Assembly (NCBI RefSeq): GCF_018129085.1
Contig: NZ_JAAGBB010000056.1
Coordinates: 1 to 34,262, forward strand
DNA: 34,262 bases
Direction: 5' to 3'
From: Plastoroseomonas hellenica
GTDB taxonomy: Bacteria > Pseudomonadota > Alphaproteobacteria > Acetobacterales > Acetobacteraceae
How positions within the stretch are numbered: position 1 is the stretch's first letter; the number at the start of each line of letters is the position of its first letter. The notes under the pieces are model-generated. The model saw only the letters and a program-made list of their open reading frames with translations, ran no database searches and had not been told where the DNA came from. The position numbers were made by a program, and so were the translations under genes. Below, in pieces: positions 23,117 through 31,466 of the stretch.

Positions 23117-24835
23117 ATGAGGGCCGGCGCCGGTCAGGCCGCGCGACCGGCCGGGACGGAGGGCGGGGTCATCCGAGGCTGGTTGCGCGACCACGGCTGG
23201 CTGCCGCTGCTGCTGGGCATGGCTGCCTGCCTGGCGGCGTTCGGCCTCAAGCCGCTCTGGCCCGCCCATGACCTGTGGCTCTCCGGCAATCCCGACCACG
23301 GCATGCACTGGCTCGGCTGGCTGTTCTTCCGCGATCAGCCCTGGGCCTGGCCGCCTTCGCGTAACCCCGCCTATGGCCTGGAACTCTCCAGTTCCATCTT
23401 CTTCTCCGACCCCATCCCCCTGCTGGCCTTCGCCTTCAAGGCGCTGCACCGCGTGGTGCCGATCAACCAGTATTTCGGTCTTTGGGTGCTGGCGTGTTTC
23501 CTCCTGCAGGCGGTGCTCGCCTGGCAGCTTCTCGGGCGCTGGATCCAACCCGCCGCATCGCGCGCCTTCGGCTGCCTCCTGCTGCTCTTTGCGCCCTTTT
23601 TCCTGTGGCGCATCGGACTGCATCTGGCGCTGGTCGGGCAATGGGTCGTCCTCGCGGCGCTGCTCATCGCGACGCGGACGCGGGATGCGCGGCGGCACGC
23701 CTGGCCCTGGGCGCTGCTGCTGCCGGCGGCCAGCCTGATCCACGCCTATTTCCTCGCCATGGCGGCCACCCTCTGGGCCGCGGACCTCTTCGTGCGCGCG
23801 ACCGATCGGCCGGCCACGATCCGGCCGGCTCGCCTGGCGGTGGAAGCCATCGCCATCCTCGCGCTCACCGCCGCGGCGCTGGCCTTCGGCGGCTTCGCCC
23901 TGATGCCGGGCGGCATCGCCTTCGGCGACGGCTTCGGTCATTACGGGATGGATCTGCTGGGACCGGTCCTGCCGCTGCCCGGCTGGTCCTTCCTGCTGGC
24001 GCCGCGGCTCCTGCCCGACCAGTCGGAAGCGGGGGCAAATTTCGTCGGGCTGGGCGGATTGCTTCTGCTGGCGGCCGCCACGGTCGCGGTGACGACCCGC
24101 CCGGCCCTGCTGGGCGGCGCGCGGCGGCACTGGGCGCTCGGCCTCGGGCTCCTGGCGCTGCTCGTGCTGTCCTGGTCGAACCATGTCAGCATCGCTGGTC
24201 ACCCTCTGGCCGTGCTGCCCATCCCGGATGCGCTGCGGCCGGCTTTCGATGCGCTCCGCGCTTCCGCGCGCTTCGCATGGCCCGCAGTCTATGCCGTGGT
24301 GATCGCGGCGATGGTGCTGGTCCACCGGCGGTGGCACTACGCCATCTCGCACAGGATCCTGTTTCTGGCCGCGGCCCTGCAGATCGCCGACACAGCGCCG
24401 GGATGGCTGTCCAACCGGATGTTCTTCGCGCAACCCCAGGCCGCCTGGCCGACCGCCCTGACTGATCCCTTCTGGGATGCGGCCGGCATCCGCTACCGCG
24501 TGCTCCGGGAGCTGCCGCCGAACGGCCAGCCCGACCATCCGCGTTGGCGGGATGTGATGCTGCTGGCGCAGCGGCATGGCATGGCGACCGACATGGTCTA
24601 CCTGGCGCGCGTCGATCGCGGCGCCCGGGAGGCGGCGCGGGCGGAGGCGAGGCGGCGGGTCGCGCGCGGCGATTTCGCGCCCGACACGCTCTACATCCTG
24701 CAGCCTTCGGTGCTAGGCGCAGTGCGCGCGTCCCATGATCCGGAACGCGATCTATTGGCTGAAATCGACGGCACCTTGGTCCTCGCCCCCGGCTGGCGGC
24801 GTCCGTTTACAGCGGCAGCCGAACCCGCGCCCTGA
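23117..24835 (+). CDS. DUF6311 family polytopic membrane protein
   Basis: The 572-residue product has about ten membrane helices, from LLLGMAACLAAFGLKPLW near residue 32 to about residue 420, then a soluble C-terminal part of about 130 residues. The first loop carries LSGNPDHGMHWLGWLFFRDQ, and the next GLELSSSIFFSDPIPLLAF. This resembles DUF6311, proteins with a GT-C glycosyltransferase-like layout but no proven activity. An acidic pair near the first loop would suit such an enzyme; this is inference. Its last 29 bp overlap, on the other strand, the end of the histidine-kinase gene. Confidence 0.8.
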   Translation: MRAGAGQAARPAGTEGGVIRGWLRDHGWLPLLLGMAACLAAFGLKPLWPAHDLWLSGNPDHGMHWLGWLFFRDQPWAWPPSRNPAYGLELSSSIFFSDPIPLLAFAFKALHRVVPINQYFGLWVLACFLLQAVLAWQLLGRWIQPAASRAFGCLLLLFAPFFLWRIGLHLALVGQWVVLAALLIATRTRDARRHAWPWALLLPAASLIHAYFLAMAATLWAADLFVRATDRPATIRPARLAVEAIAILALTAAALAFGGFALMPGGIAFGDGFGHYGMDLLGPVLPLPGWSFLLAPRLLPDQSEAGANFVGLGGLLLLAAATVAVTTRPALLGGARRHWALGLGLLALLVLSWSNHVSIAGHPLAVLPIPDALRPAFDALRASARFAWPAVYAVVIAAMVLVHRRWHYAISHRILFLAAALQIADTAPGWLSNRMFFAQPQAAWPTALTDPFWDAAGIRYRVLRELPPNGQPDHPRWRDVMLLAQRHGMATDMVYLARVDRGAREAARAEARRRVARGDFAPDTLYILQPSVLGAVRASHDPERDLLAEIDGTLVLAPGWRRPFTAAAEPAP

Positions 24836-26225
24836 GGCCACCCATGGGGCTGTCCTCCAGCAGGATGTCCCCGCCATGCGCCCGCGCGATGTCGCGCGCG
24901 ATGGCGAGGCCGAGCCCGGTGCCGCCCGCCGAGAAGCTGGCGAAGGGGCGGAAGGCCTCCTCCCGCTGGCCGGGATCGATGCCCGGACCGTCATCGTCGA
25001 CGATCACCATCGCCCAGCCGCCGCCTTCCGCGCGCGGCGCCTGCTCGACGCTGACCGCGATGCGCTGCGCATGTCGCCGCGCATTATCGAGCAGGTTGCC
25101 AAGGCAGCGGCGCAGCGCGTCGGCGCGGAGCGGCATCGGCAGCGCCGGGGGGGCGGTGACCTCGACCGGCGTGCCCTGGCGCCGGGCCCGCGCTGCCACG
25201 TCCTCGACCAGCGCGACCAGGTCGGTCTCCTGCGGCTGCTCCTGTCCCTCTCCGCGTGCGAAGGCGAGGTAGGCGGCGATCATCCGCTCCATCTCCTCCA
25301 CGTCCTGGGTCAGGGCGGCGGCATCCTCATGCGCTTCATAGGGCAGCATCGCCAGCGCCAGGCGCATGCGGGTCAGCGGCGTGCGCAGGTCGTGGCTGAT
25401 GCCTGCCAGCATCTCCGTGCGCTGGGCCACGAAGCGGCGGATGCGCTCCTGCATGCGGTTGAAGGCGGAAGCCGCCTGCCGCACCTCCAGCGCGCCTTCC
25501 GGCTTGATCGGGCCGAGGTCGCGGCCCATGCCGAAGGCTTCGGCCGCGCCTGCCAGGCGGCGGATGGCGCGCACCTGGTTCTTCATGAACAGCGCCGCGA
25601 CGCCGAACAGCAGCAACGACGCCCCGACCAGCCAGATGACGAAGAGATAGAGCGTGCCGGTGAAGACGCGCTTGCGCGGCGCCTCCACATGCAGGACGCC
25701 CTGCGGCAGTTGCACGCGGATGATGACGCTGCGCGGATCGGTCTGCCAGTCGGTGTCGAAGGGCAGTGCCACGCGTTCGCGCAGCGCGGTCGTCAGATCC
25801 TCCTCGAGCGGCAGCAGCGGCAGTGAGGCGGGGCGCGACTGCGGTCGCTCCATCCGCGCCCCCGGTTCGAAGGCGAGGCCGAGCTCCAGCCGCCAGGCGG
25901 CGTCGCGGAAGATGCGGGCCTGTTCCTCCGGGTCCGGACGGCGGGAGACCAGCTCGGCGACCATGCCGATATCGCCGGCGAGCCCGCCCGCGAGGCGGCG
26001 CGAGATGACGTCGAGATGGTTGCCGTAGAAAAGCTGCAGCGCGATCGCCTGCAGGATCACCAGCGGCAGCAGGATGATGAGCAGCGCGCGCCCGAGCAGC
26101 CCGCGCGGCGCCAGGTACCGCCGCATCCAGGCCAGCGGCGCGATCGGGCGGCGCACCCGCTTCCGGCCGACGGGCTTGGAGGCTTCCGCCACCGGCACCC
26201 GCAGCTCGTCATCGAATGCGGACAT
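24807..26225 (-). CDS. EnvZ-like sensor histidine kinase
   Basis: The 472-residue kinase has a cytosolic N-terminus of about 45 residues, a first membrane helix (ALLIILLPLVILQAIALQLF), a periplasmic domain of about 120 residues and a second helix (YLFVIWLVGASLLLFGVAAL). HAMP, H-box and ATPase domains follow. The phosphorylated histidine is His278 in GISHDLRTPLTRM, the N-box is NLLDNARRH, and the glycine boxes are DDGPGI (411-416) and GTGLGL (435-440). All catalytic elements are present. It is downstream of the OmpR-like regulator gene, separated by the 161-bp structured element, and convergent with the DUF6311 gene with a 29-bp overlap. Confidence 0.95.
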   Translation of the reverse strand: MSAFDDELRVPVAEASKPVGRKRVRRPIAPLAWMRRYLAPRGLLGRALLIILLPLVILQAIALQLFYGNHLDVISRRLAGGLAGDIGMVAELVSRRPDPEEQARIFRDAAWRLELGLAFEPGARMERPQSRPASLPLLPLEEDLTTALRERVALPFDTDWQTDPRSVIIRVQLPQGVLHVEAPRKRVFTGTLYLFVIWLVGASLLLFGVAALFMKNQVRAIRRLAGAAEAFGMGRDLGPIKPEGALEVRQAASAFNRMQERIRRFVAQRTEMLAGISHDLRTPLTRMRLALAMLPYEAHEDAAALTQDVEEMERMIAAYLAFARGEGQEQPQETDLVALVEDVAARARRQGTPVEVTAPPALPMPLRADALRRCLGNLLDNARRHAQRIAVSVEQAPRAEGGGWAMVIVDDDGPGIDPGQREEAFRPFASFSAGGTGLGLAIARDIARAHGGDILLEDSPMGGLRARVRLPL

Positions 26226-26231
26226 CGGTCA

Positions 26232-26392
26232 GAGCCCGTTTGGGAATGGTGTGGAGGCGGTCTGGCGAGGCATTTTTCGTTCCTGTCGTCTCGGCTGACG
26301 CAGCCGATGCTGGTTGCATCGGCGAGGAAGCCGGGGCGGCAGGGGCGGAAAAGGACCGCCAGAGCGCCCCACAGCCATTCCCAAACGGGCTC
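26232..26392 (-). repeat. Structured palindromic element, short copy (E2)
   Basis: Perfect 18-bp terminal arms lie at 26232-26249 and 26375-26392; pairing can extend inward with a few mismatches. Read on the minus strand, it has the same core as 20659-20858. This comprises TCTGGCGGTCC and its partner CCGCCCCTGCC, then the hairpin CCGATGC-AACCA-GCATCGG (26304-26322), then GACAGGAACGAAAAATG. The middle hairpin of the longer copy is missing. It fills the whole gap between the stop of the response regulator and the start of the kinase, in the direction of transcription. Confidence 0.9.
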
Positions 26393-27127
26393 CTAGTTTC
26401 CGGGCCGCAGCACGTAGCCGCGGTGGCGTACGGTCTGCAGGAAGCGCGGCTCGCGCGGGTCAGGCTCGATCTTGCGGCGGAGCCGCGTCACCTGCACGTC
26501 GATCGCGCGCTCGCCCGCCTCCGGCGTGCCGAGGGCCTCCGCGATCTCCTCTCGGCTCAGCACCTCGCCGGCCTTGCGCGACAGGGCCAGCAGCAGCGCC
26601 GCCTCGCCGCCGGTCAGGCGGACCGGCCCCTCCGGCCCGCGCAGCTCGACGCGATCGAGGTCGAACCAGTGCAGGCCGATCTGCACCGAATGCACCGCGG
26701 CCGCGGGTGCCGGCGCCGGCATCGCCGCACGCTTCAGGATGGTGCGGATGCGGAGCGCCAGCTCGCGCGGATCGAAGGGCTTCGGCAGGTAGTCGTCCAC
26801 CCCGCTCTCGAAGCCCGCGATGCGGTCATCGGGCGCGCCGCGCGCGGTCAGCATGAGGATCGGCACGTCCTTGCCCGCCCGGCGCAGGCTGTCGGTCAGG
26901 TCGAGGCCGGATTCGCCCGGCATCATCACGTCGAGCACCAGCAGGTCGAACTCCATGGAGGACAGCGCCTGGCGCGCCGCCGCCGCATCGCTGGCCGCCG
27001 AGACGCGGAAGCCCTGCTCGGTCAGGAAGCGCTGCAACAGCGCGCGCAACCGCGCATCATCATCCACCACCAGCACATGCGGCGCATCGGCCGTGGCCGT
27101 CCCTGCCTCGCTCGCCACTTGGCTCAT
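26393..27127 (-). CDS. OmpR-family response regulator (PetR-like)
   Basis: The 244-residue protein has a receiver domain (acidic pocket DDD at 22-24, phospho-acceptor Asp66 in LLVLDVMMPGESG, TAR near 94, lysine in YLPKPFDP). A winged-helix DNA-binding domain follows, ending with VTRLRRKIEPDPREPRFLQT and VRHRGYVLRPG. The ATG overlaps the upstream MarR gene's stop as ATGA. The order MarR-regulator-kinase matches the petP-petR arrangement of Rhodobacter and other alphaproteobacteria, where it affects cytochrome bc1 expression; the same role here is inference. Confidence 0.95.
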   Translation of the reverse strand: MSQVASEAGTATADAPHVLVVDDDARLRALLQRFLTEQGFRVSAASDAAAARQALSSMEFDLLVLDVMMPGESGLDLTDSLRRAGKDVPILMLTARGAPDDRIAGFESGVDDYLPKPFDPRELALRIRTILKRAAMPAPAPAAAVHSVQIGLHWFDLDRVELRGPEGPVRLTGGEAALLLALSRKAGEVLSREEIAEALGTPEAGERAIDVQVTRLRRKIEPDPREPRFLQTVRHRGYVLRPGN

Positions 27128-27699
27128 CGCCGGCGTCCTCCATCCTGCGGTTCATCCTCCAGCAGCTTCAGCAGGTCGCGCGCCTCGTTGCCCATCAACC
27201 CGCGCATGACGCGGCGGAAGCCCTCCACCGCGGTCGGGCCCGCCTCGCGATAGGCGCGCATGATGGTCTCCCGCTGGCGCTCGAACAGGCGGCGCTCCAG
27301 CGCGGCACCCTTGTCGGTCAGCGCCAGCAGGCGCTGGCGGCGGTCGCTGGCGCCGGGCGTCTGCACGACATAGCCATCCTCGACCAGCGGCTGCAGCACG
27401 CGGCCGAGCGATTGCTTGGTGATCGAGAGGATCGCCAGCAAATCGCCCACCGTGATGCCCGGCCGGCGGCCGACGAAATGCAGGACGCGGTGGTGCGCAC
27501 GGCCCATGTTCAGTTCGACCAGGAGCTGGTCGGCGACCGCGGTGAAATCCCGATAGCCGAAGAACAGCAGGTCCTGGGCGAGGCGCAGCTCCTCCTCGCG
27601 CAGGAACAGGAGGTTGCGGCCCGCCACGGGGGCGGCGCCCTGCGGTTCGGCGGCGCCGCGCCGCAGGGCCGCGGTGTCGGCCTCGGCGTTCATTCCCAT
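27124..27699 (-). CDS. MarR-family regulator (PetP-like)
   Basis: The 191-residue protein has an N-terminal extension, a dimerisation helix (FLREEELRLAQDLLFFGYRD) and a winged helix-turn-helix. In it, GITVGDLLAILSITKQSLGR is the recognition region and the wing holds DRRQRLLALTDKG. It ends in a long helix. This form matches PetP of the alphaproteobacterial petP-petR pair. GGGGAGAG lies before the ATG. It is the first gene of a three-gene unit (regulator, response regulator, kinase) and is divergent from ilvE, with overlapping control regions likely. Confidence 0.92.
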   Translation of the reverse strand: MGMNAEADTAALRRGAAEPQGAAPVAGRNLLFLREEELRLAQDLLFFGYRDFTAVADQLLVELNMGRAHHRVLHFVGRRPGITVGDLLAILSITKQSLGRVLQPLVEDGYVVQTPGASDRRQRLLALTDKGAALERRLFERQRETIMRAYREAGPTAVEGFRRVMRGLMGNEARDLLKLLEDEPQDGGRRR

Positions 27700-27754
27700 G
27701 CTCTCTCCCCGGTCGGGTGCATGGCAGCCCCGCCGCGCTTATGGGTCAGCATCG

Positions 27755-27783
27755 TTGACACAAATGCCCACCAATTTTAATCT
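27755..27783 (+). promoter_or_regulatory. Near-consensus sigma-70 promoter for ilvE
   Basis: A perfect -35 TTGACA (27755-27760) and a -10 TAATCT (27778-27783) are spaced by exactly 17 bp. This is the strongest promoter match seen in the window. The predicted start near 27790 leaves a leader of about 140 nt before the ilvE ATG. A small GTCA...TGAC dyad overlaps the -35 and could bind the neighbouring MarR protein. Confidence 0.75.
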
Positions 27784-27931
27784 CAGGGCCAAGGACGAAA
27801 GGAAATTGCGCCCCCTGGCTGGTTTCCAGAGTTTTGCGAAAGCCCTCTTGTGCGGCGCACAGTGCGGGCCTTCGCGGGACTCCAAACTCGGCCGAGAGTA
27901 TAGCGACGAACCCACAGGAAGGATTGCCTCC

Positions 27932-28834
27932 ATGGCCCTGGTGCCCTTCGACGACCGCGATGGCTGGATCTGGCTGGACGGCGCTTTCGTCCCCTGGCGC
28001 GACGCGAAGCTGCACGTCCTGACCCATGGGCTGCACTACGCCTCCGGCGTCTTCGAGGGGGAGCGCGCCTATAGCGGCCATATCTTCAAGCTCCGCGAGC
28101 ATTCCGAGCGGCTCATCGCCTCCGCCCGCATCCTCGGCTTCGCGATCCCCTGGTCGGTGGAGGAGATCGACGCGGCCTGCCGCGAGACGCTGACGAGGAA
28201 CGGCCTGACCGATGCTTATGTGCGGCCAATCGCCTGGCGCGGCCCGGAGGAGATGGGCGTCGCCGCCAAGAACACCAAGGTCCACATGGCGATCGCCGCC
28301 TGGGAATGGGGCGCCTATTTCGGTGTCGAACAGCGGATGACCGGTGTGCGTCTGGCGATGGCGCCCTGGCGCCGCCCGCATCCGACGACGGCGCCGACCG
28401 CCTCCAAGGCGGCGGGGCTCTACATGATCGGCACGCTCTCGAAGCATGCCGCCATGGACCAGGGCTATGACGACGCGCTGATGCTGGACTGGAAGGGCGA
28501 CGTGGCGGAAGCGACCGGCGCCAACATCTTCCTGGTCATCGACGGCGAGATCCACACCCCGACGCCCGAGAACTTCCTCGACGGCATCACCCGCCGCACC
28601 GTGATGGGCCTCGCGCGCAAGCGCCAGCTCAAGGTCATCGAGCGCACCGTGCCGGAGAGCGACCTGGCGCGCGCCACCGAGGTCTTCCTTTGCGGCACCG
28701 CCGCCGAGGTGACGCCGGTGCGCGAGATCGCCGGGCAAGTCTATACCCCCGGTGAGATCACGCGCACGTTGATGACCGACTACGAGGCGCTGGTGCAACT
28801 GCCGCCGGACGAGGTGGCCAAAGCCGCCGCCTGA
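27932..28834 (+). CDS. ilvE: Branched-chain amino-acid aminotransferase
   Basis: IlvE transfers the amino group between glutamate and the keto acids of leucine, isoleucine and valine, using PLP. The 300-residue fold-type IV protein has the early THGLHYASGVFEGERAY region, the PLP lysine in TASKAAGLY (Lys159), VAEATGANIFLV near 191 and DGITRRTVMGLA further on. AGGAAGGA lies 8-9 nt before the ATG at 27932. The frame stays open upstream through the leader, but the ribosome site and family length fix this start. It could also provide the last, transamination step of methionine salvage, which the mtn cluster lacks (inference). Confidence 0.95.
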   Translation: MALVPFDDRDGWIWLDGAFVPWRDAKLHVLTHGLHYASGVFEGERAYSGHIFKLREHSERLIASARILGFAIPWSVEEIDAACRETLTRNGLTDAYVRPIAWRGPEEMGVAAKNTKVHMAIAAWEWGAYFGVEQRMTGVRLAMAPWRRPHPTTAPTASKAAGLYMIGTLSKHAAMDQGYDDALMLDWKGDVAEATGANIFLVIDGEIHTPTPENFLDGITRRTVMGLARKRQLKVIERTVPESDLARATEVFLCGTAAEVTPVREIAGQVYTPGEITRTLMTDYEALVQLPPDEVAKAAA

Positions 28835-28840
28835 TCCCAT

Positions 28841-28879
28841 CATCGGGTGCGGGCGCAAGCTTTGCCCGCACCCGCGATG
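28841..28879. terminator. Hairpin after ilvE
   Basis: CATCGGGTGCGGGC pairs with GCCCGCACCCGCGATG over about 14 bp with a 2-nt bulge; the loop is GCAAGCTTT. It begins 6 bp after the ilvE stop and ends 11 bp before the next ATG. No T-run follows; it may be partial attenuation. Confidence 0.6.
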
Positions 28880-28890
28880 AGAGGTCCCGC

Positions 28891-29343
28891 ATGATCACCA
28901 TCCCGATGCCCGAGCGCCCGCGGCCCCTGCAGACCCCGGCCGAGATGTCGCTCGCGGTGGATCTGGATGAGCGCGCGGTGCTGTATCCGGCGGGCAAGGG
29001 CGTGACGCGGGTGACGCTCTCCGCTGTCGAAGGCGGCATCGCCTTCGACGCGGCCTTCGCCTTCAACGAAAGCCGCGCCTCGCCCCGCATCATGGTGCTG
29101 TCGCTCGATGATGCGCGCGAATTCGGGCGGCGCCTGGTGGACAGCGTCTACCAGGCGCGCGCGCAGAACGCGATCACCGAGACGATGCGCATCGGCATTA
29201 CCGTGCACACCAACGGCTTCCATCTGCAGATCGGCGATGTCGGCAGCCCGACCGAGCTGTTCATCGGGCTCTCCTCCATCTGGCGCTTCGCGCAGACCGT
29301 ATTACGCGCCGTCGACCGGCTGTCGCCAGTCGAGGCGCATTGA
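28891..29343 (+). CDS. Small soluble protein of unknown function
   Basis: I do not recognise this 150-residue protein. It has no signal peptide or membrane segment, one beta-rich region (RVTLSAVEGGIAFDAAFAF), then DAREFGRRLVDSVYQARAQN and a C-terminal helix. GAGAGG lies 6-7 nt before the ATG. Coding character (codon bias, regular length, clear ribosome site) supports a real gene. It lies 56 bp after ilvE behind a hairpin and may be co-transcribed with it. Confidence 0.75.
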   Translation: MITIPMPERPRPLQTPAEMSLAVDLDERAVLYPAGKGVTRVTLSAVEGGIAFDAAFAFNESRASPRIMVLSLDDAREFGRRLVDSVYQARAQNAITETMRIGITVHTNGFHLQIGDVGSPTELFIGLSSIWRFAQTVLRAVDRLSPVEAH

Positions 29344-29429
29344 TCTGTCCTCAGGCGCCGGCGCCGGCATCCGCCGGCTTGGCTTGCGCGCTGTCGGGTG
29401 CGCACTGGCGGCAGCGGTTGGTCGCGCGC

Positions 29430-29449
29430 GGGGCCGCGTTCGCGGCCCC
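29430..29449. terminator. Hairpin between convergent genes
   Basis: GGGGCCGCG and CGCGGCCCC form a perfect 9-bp stem with a TT loop, lying midway in the 172-bp gap between convergent genes at 28891-29343 and 29516-30007. It can act as a terminator in both directions, though without a T-run. Confidence 0.6.
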
Positions 29450-29515
29450 GGAGCATCGCTGCGCTCGCTCCGCAGGAACTGATGGCGGCCTGCGGCCGCT
29501 TGGTTTCGCTTGAGT

Positions 29516-30007
29516 TCAGCCGATGCGGCGGTAATGCGCCGTCATGAATTCGGTCCAAGTGCCGTCCTCGCCCAGTACGCGCGAGGTCAGGATGCGGTGG
29601 TCGGTGCTCTCCAGGGTGATGATGTCGCGGTACTTCGCCGTCTTGCTCTCATCGGTGAAGCTCGGGCCCTCCGCTTCCAGCGTGAGCACCTTGCGACCGG
29701 CATCGAGGAAGCCGTCATAGACCCACATCAGCGTCATCATGGAGCCGAGCCAGGTGCCGACGAAGCGGCCCTTCTTCGGGTCGTAGCCCAGCGTCATGAT
29801 CATGGTCGCGGGATTGCCATCCGGCATCGTCCCCTCGCCATCGGCGATGACCCAGAGCCCGCCGATGGAGCGGACCGTCTCCTTGCCGCTGCTCTTTATC
29901 GGCGGCTGACCGGGGCCCATCTGGGCCTCGCTCTCGAAGGTCCAGCGCCCGACCAGCTGCTGCAGCCAGCGGTGTTCATCCTGCGGCTCGGCTTTCATCG
30001 CGCCCAT
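29516..30007 (-). CDS. DUF1579 family protein
   Basis: The 163-residue product begins with HRWLQQLVGRWTFESEA and contains GGLWVIADGEG, ATMIMTLGYDPKKGRFVGTW and YRDIITLES. These are the recurrent blocks of DUF1579, a lipocalin-like beta-barrel family of unknown function. There is no signal peptide. The ribosome site AGGA-AGGGAG suits either the ATG at 30007 or the ATG at 29998, so the first three residues are uncertain. It is codirectional with the membrane-protein genes upstream, 85 bp away. Confidence 0.9.
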   Translation of the reverse strand: MGAMKAEPQDEHRWLQQLVGRWTFESEAQMGPGQPPIKSSGKETVRSIGGLWVIADGEGTMPDGNPATMIMTLGYDPKKGRFVGTWLGSMMTLMWVYDGFLDAGRKVLTLEAEGPSFTDESKTAKYRDIITLESTDHRILTSRVLGEDGTWTEFMTAHYRRIG

Positions 30008-30092
30008 CTCCCTTCCTTACTTGTTGCGGGCTGCTTCCGCCTCGCGGCGGCCCGGCGCCCGCCGGGAGCCTCGGATTCGACCGGGGCGCGCG

Positions 30093-31466
30093 TCAAGCCA
30101 GGCCGGGATCACGTCCGCGCCGGGGCGCCAGGGCCAGCATGGCGGCCAGCGGCAGCAGCCAGATGATCCGCGCCTCATAGCGATGATGCGGCTTCGACAA
30201 GGCCCCGGTCGCGGCGGCATTGGCGCCGATCGCGACCAAAGCCGCCAGCACCAGCGCCCGCTGCTCCCGCCCGCCGCGCGCAAGGCCGAGCAGGGCCAGC
30301 GGGACCGCGGCAATGAGCACCGGCAGATGCGGCCGCAGGAAGGGCGCGGCGACCTCCGGCAGCAGCCCGCGCATCTGCAGCCCGGCATCGAAAGCCGCGA
30401 GCTCGCGCGGCGGAAAGCCATCCCGCACCATGCGCCGGGCGCTGAGCGCGAGATGCGTGTCCGGCAGAGTATCCCCGACCTGCGGCAGCGCGAGCTGCGC
30501 CAGGGCGTTGCCGGCCATCGCGCGCAGCACCGCGAAGGGCCGGTCGGCCAGGGTCGCAGCGATGATTGCCTGGGCCTCCGGCACCAGCGCGACGCTGCCC
30601 ATGAAGCGCGGATGGCCATCGGCATCGCGCGAGACCGGACTCGCCGGATCCCAGAGGAATTCGTCGCTGTCCATCGGCAGCCGGTCGGCGAAGGCGCAGA
30701 GATACCAGCCCGCATCGGGGCAGCGTTCGCGGAGGGTCGCCGCCGCCGGCCCGTCCGCTTGCAGCCGCGCCAGCAGGAAGATCGCACCGTTCGGCGACAG
30801 CACCGCCCTCCCATGCCCCGCCAGGTTCGCCCCCAGCAGCACCAGGATGGCGAGCGCCGGCGCCGCCGCGGCCCGCAGCGCCGAACCCACGCGCCGTTCC
30901 AGCACCACCACCAGCGCGACCACGGCCGCGGCGATGATCAGGTGCGACAGATGCGCCGCCACCGCGAAGACGCCCACCAGCAGCACCGCCACGGCTTCGA
31001 TGCGCGACAGCCGCGGCCGCGCGCAGCCGAGCAGGAACACCGCCAGCGCGGCCACGCCGGAGAGCACATCCGGCATCAGCGTTGCCGCGAACCAGGGGAG
31101 CGAGGTCAGCGCCACCATCGCCGCGCAGAGCAGCAGATGCGCGGCGGGCGTCACCCCGCCGCGCGCCCCCCGCTGCGTCAGCCACAGCATCCAGGACAGC
31201 AGCGCCACCTGCGCCGCGAGCGAGCCCCAGAGCGTCATCCGCCAATGGAAGGCGTGCAGGAAAGGCCCATAGGCCGGCGCCTTGTCCCAGGGCATCTCCG
31301 GCACGATCGTCTGCGCCAGGTAGGACACCGTGTCGATGAAGACCAAGGGATAGCCATTGAGAAAGGCGGGCCAGGCCAGCAGCAGCGCGCCGGCGAGGAT
31401 GGCAAGGGCGGTTCCCGGGAGGAGCTCTGCCCCTCCCGGACCCACCCTGCCAGGGCATGGGGCCAT
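30093..31466 (-). CDS. Polytopic membrane protein, downstream paralog
   Basis: This gene encodes about 457 residues with some ten membrane helices and is a clear paralog of the next gene upstream. Shared blocks include WPAFLNGYPL, GATFLLARLQ-like GAIFLLARLQADGPAA, WYLCAFADRLPMDSDEFLW and ATGALSKPHHRYEARI. The fold resembles GT-C glycosyltransferases or related polytopic proteins, but I cannot name the family. The paralog's start methionine aligns with a leucine codon here. Translation must therefore begin inside the palindromic element: ATG 31466 or GTG 31445. The start is uncertain. Confidence 0.75.
   Translation of the reverse strand: MAPCPGRVGPGGAELLPGTALAILAGALLLAWPAFLNGYPLVFIDTVSYLAQTIVPEMPWDKAPAYGPFLHAFHWRMTLWGSLAAQVALLSWMLWLTQRGARGGVTPAAHLLLCAAMVALTSLPWFAATLMPDVLSGVAALAVFLLGCARPRLSRIEAVAVLLVGVFAVAAHLSHLIIAAAVVALVVVLERRVGSALRAAAAPALAILVLLGANLAGHGRAVLSPNGAIFLLARLQADGPAAATLRERCPDAGWYLCAFADRLPMDSDEFLWDPASPVSRDADGHPRFMGSVALVPEAQAIIAATLADRPFAVLRAMAGNALAQLALPQVGDTLPDTHLALSARRMVRDGFPPRELAAFDAGLQMRGLLPEVAAPFLRPHLPVLIAAVPLALLGLARGGREQRALVLAALVAIGANAAATGALSKPHHRYEARIIWLLPLAAMLALAPRRGRDPGLA

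Noticed and set aside
22598-24577. A 659-codon open frame on the minus strand opposite phasin and DUF6311 genes
   Set aside because: Repetitive Gln/Arg/Gly composition, no domain; the plus strand explains the region.
20659-26392. Shared peptide FFVPVVS-DAADAGCIG on the antisense strands of the two structured elements
   Set aside because: The similarity follows from nucleotide conservation of the element core; the frames have no ribosome site and are antisense to the transcribed direction. It is a spurious protein.
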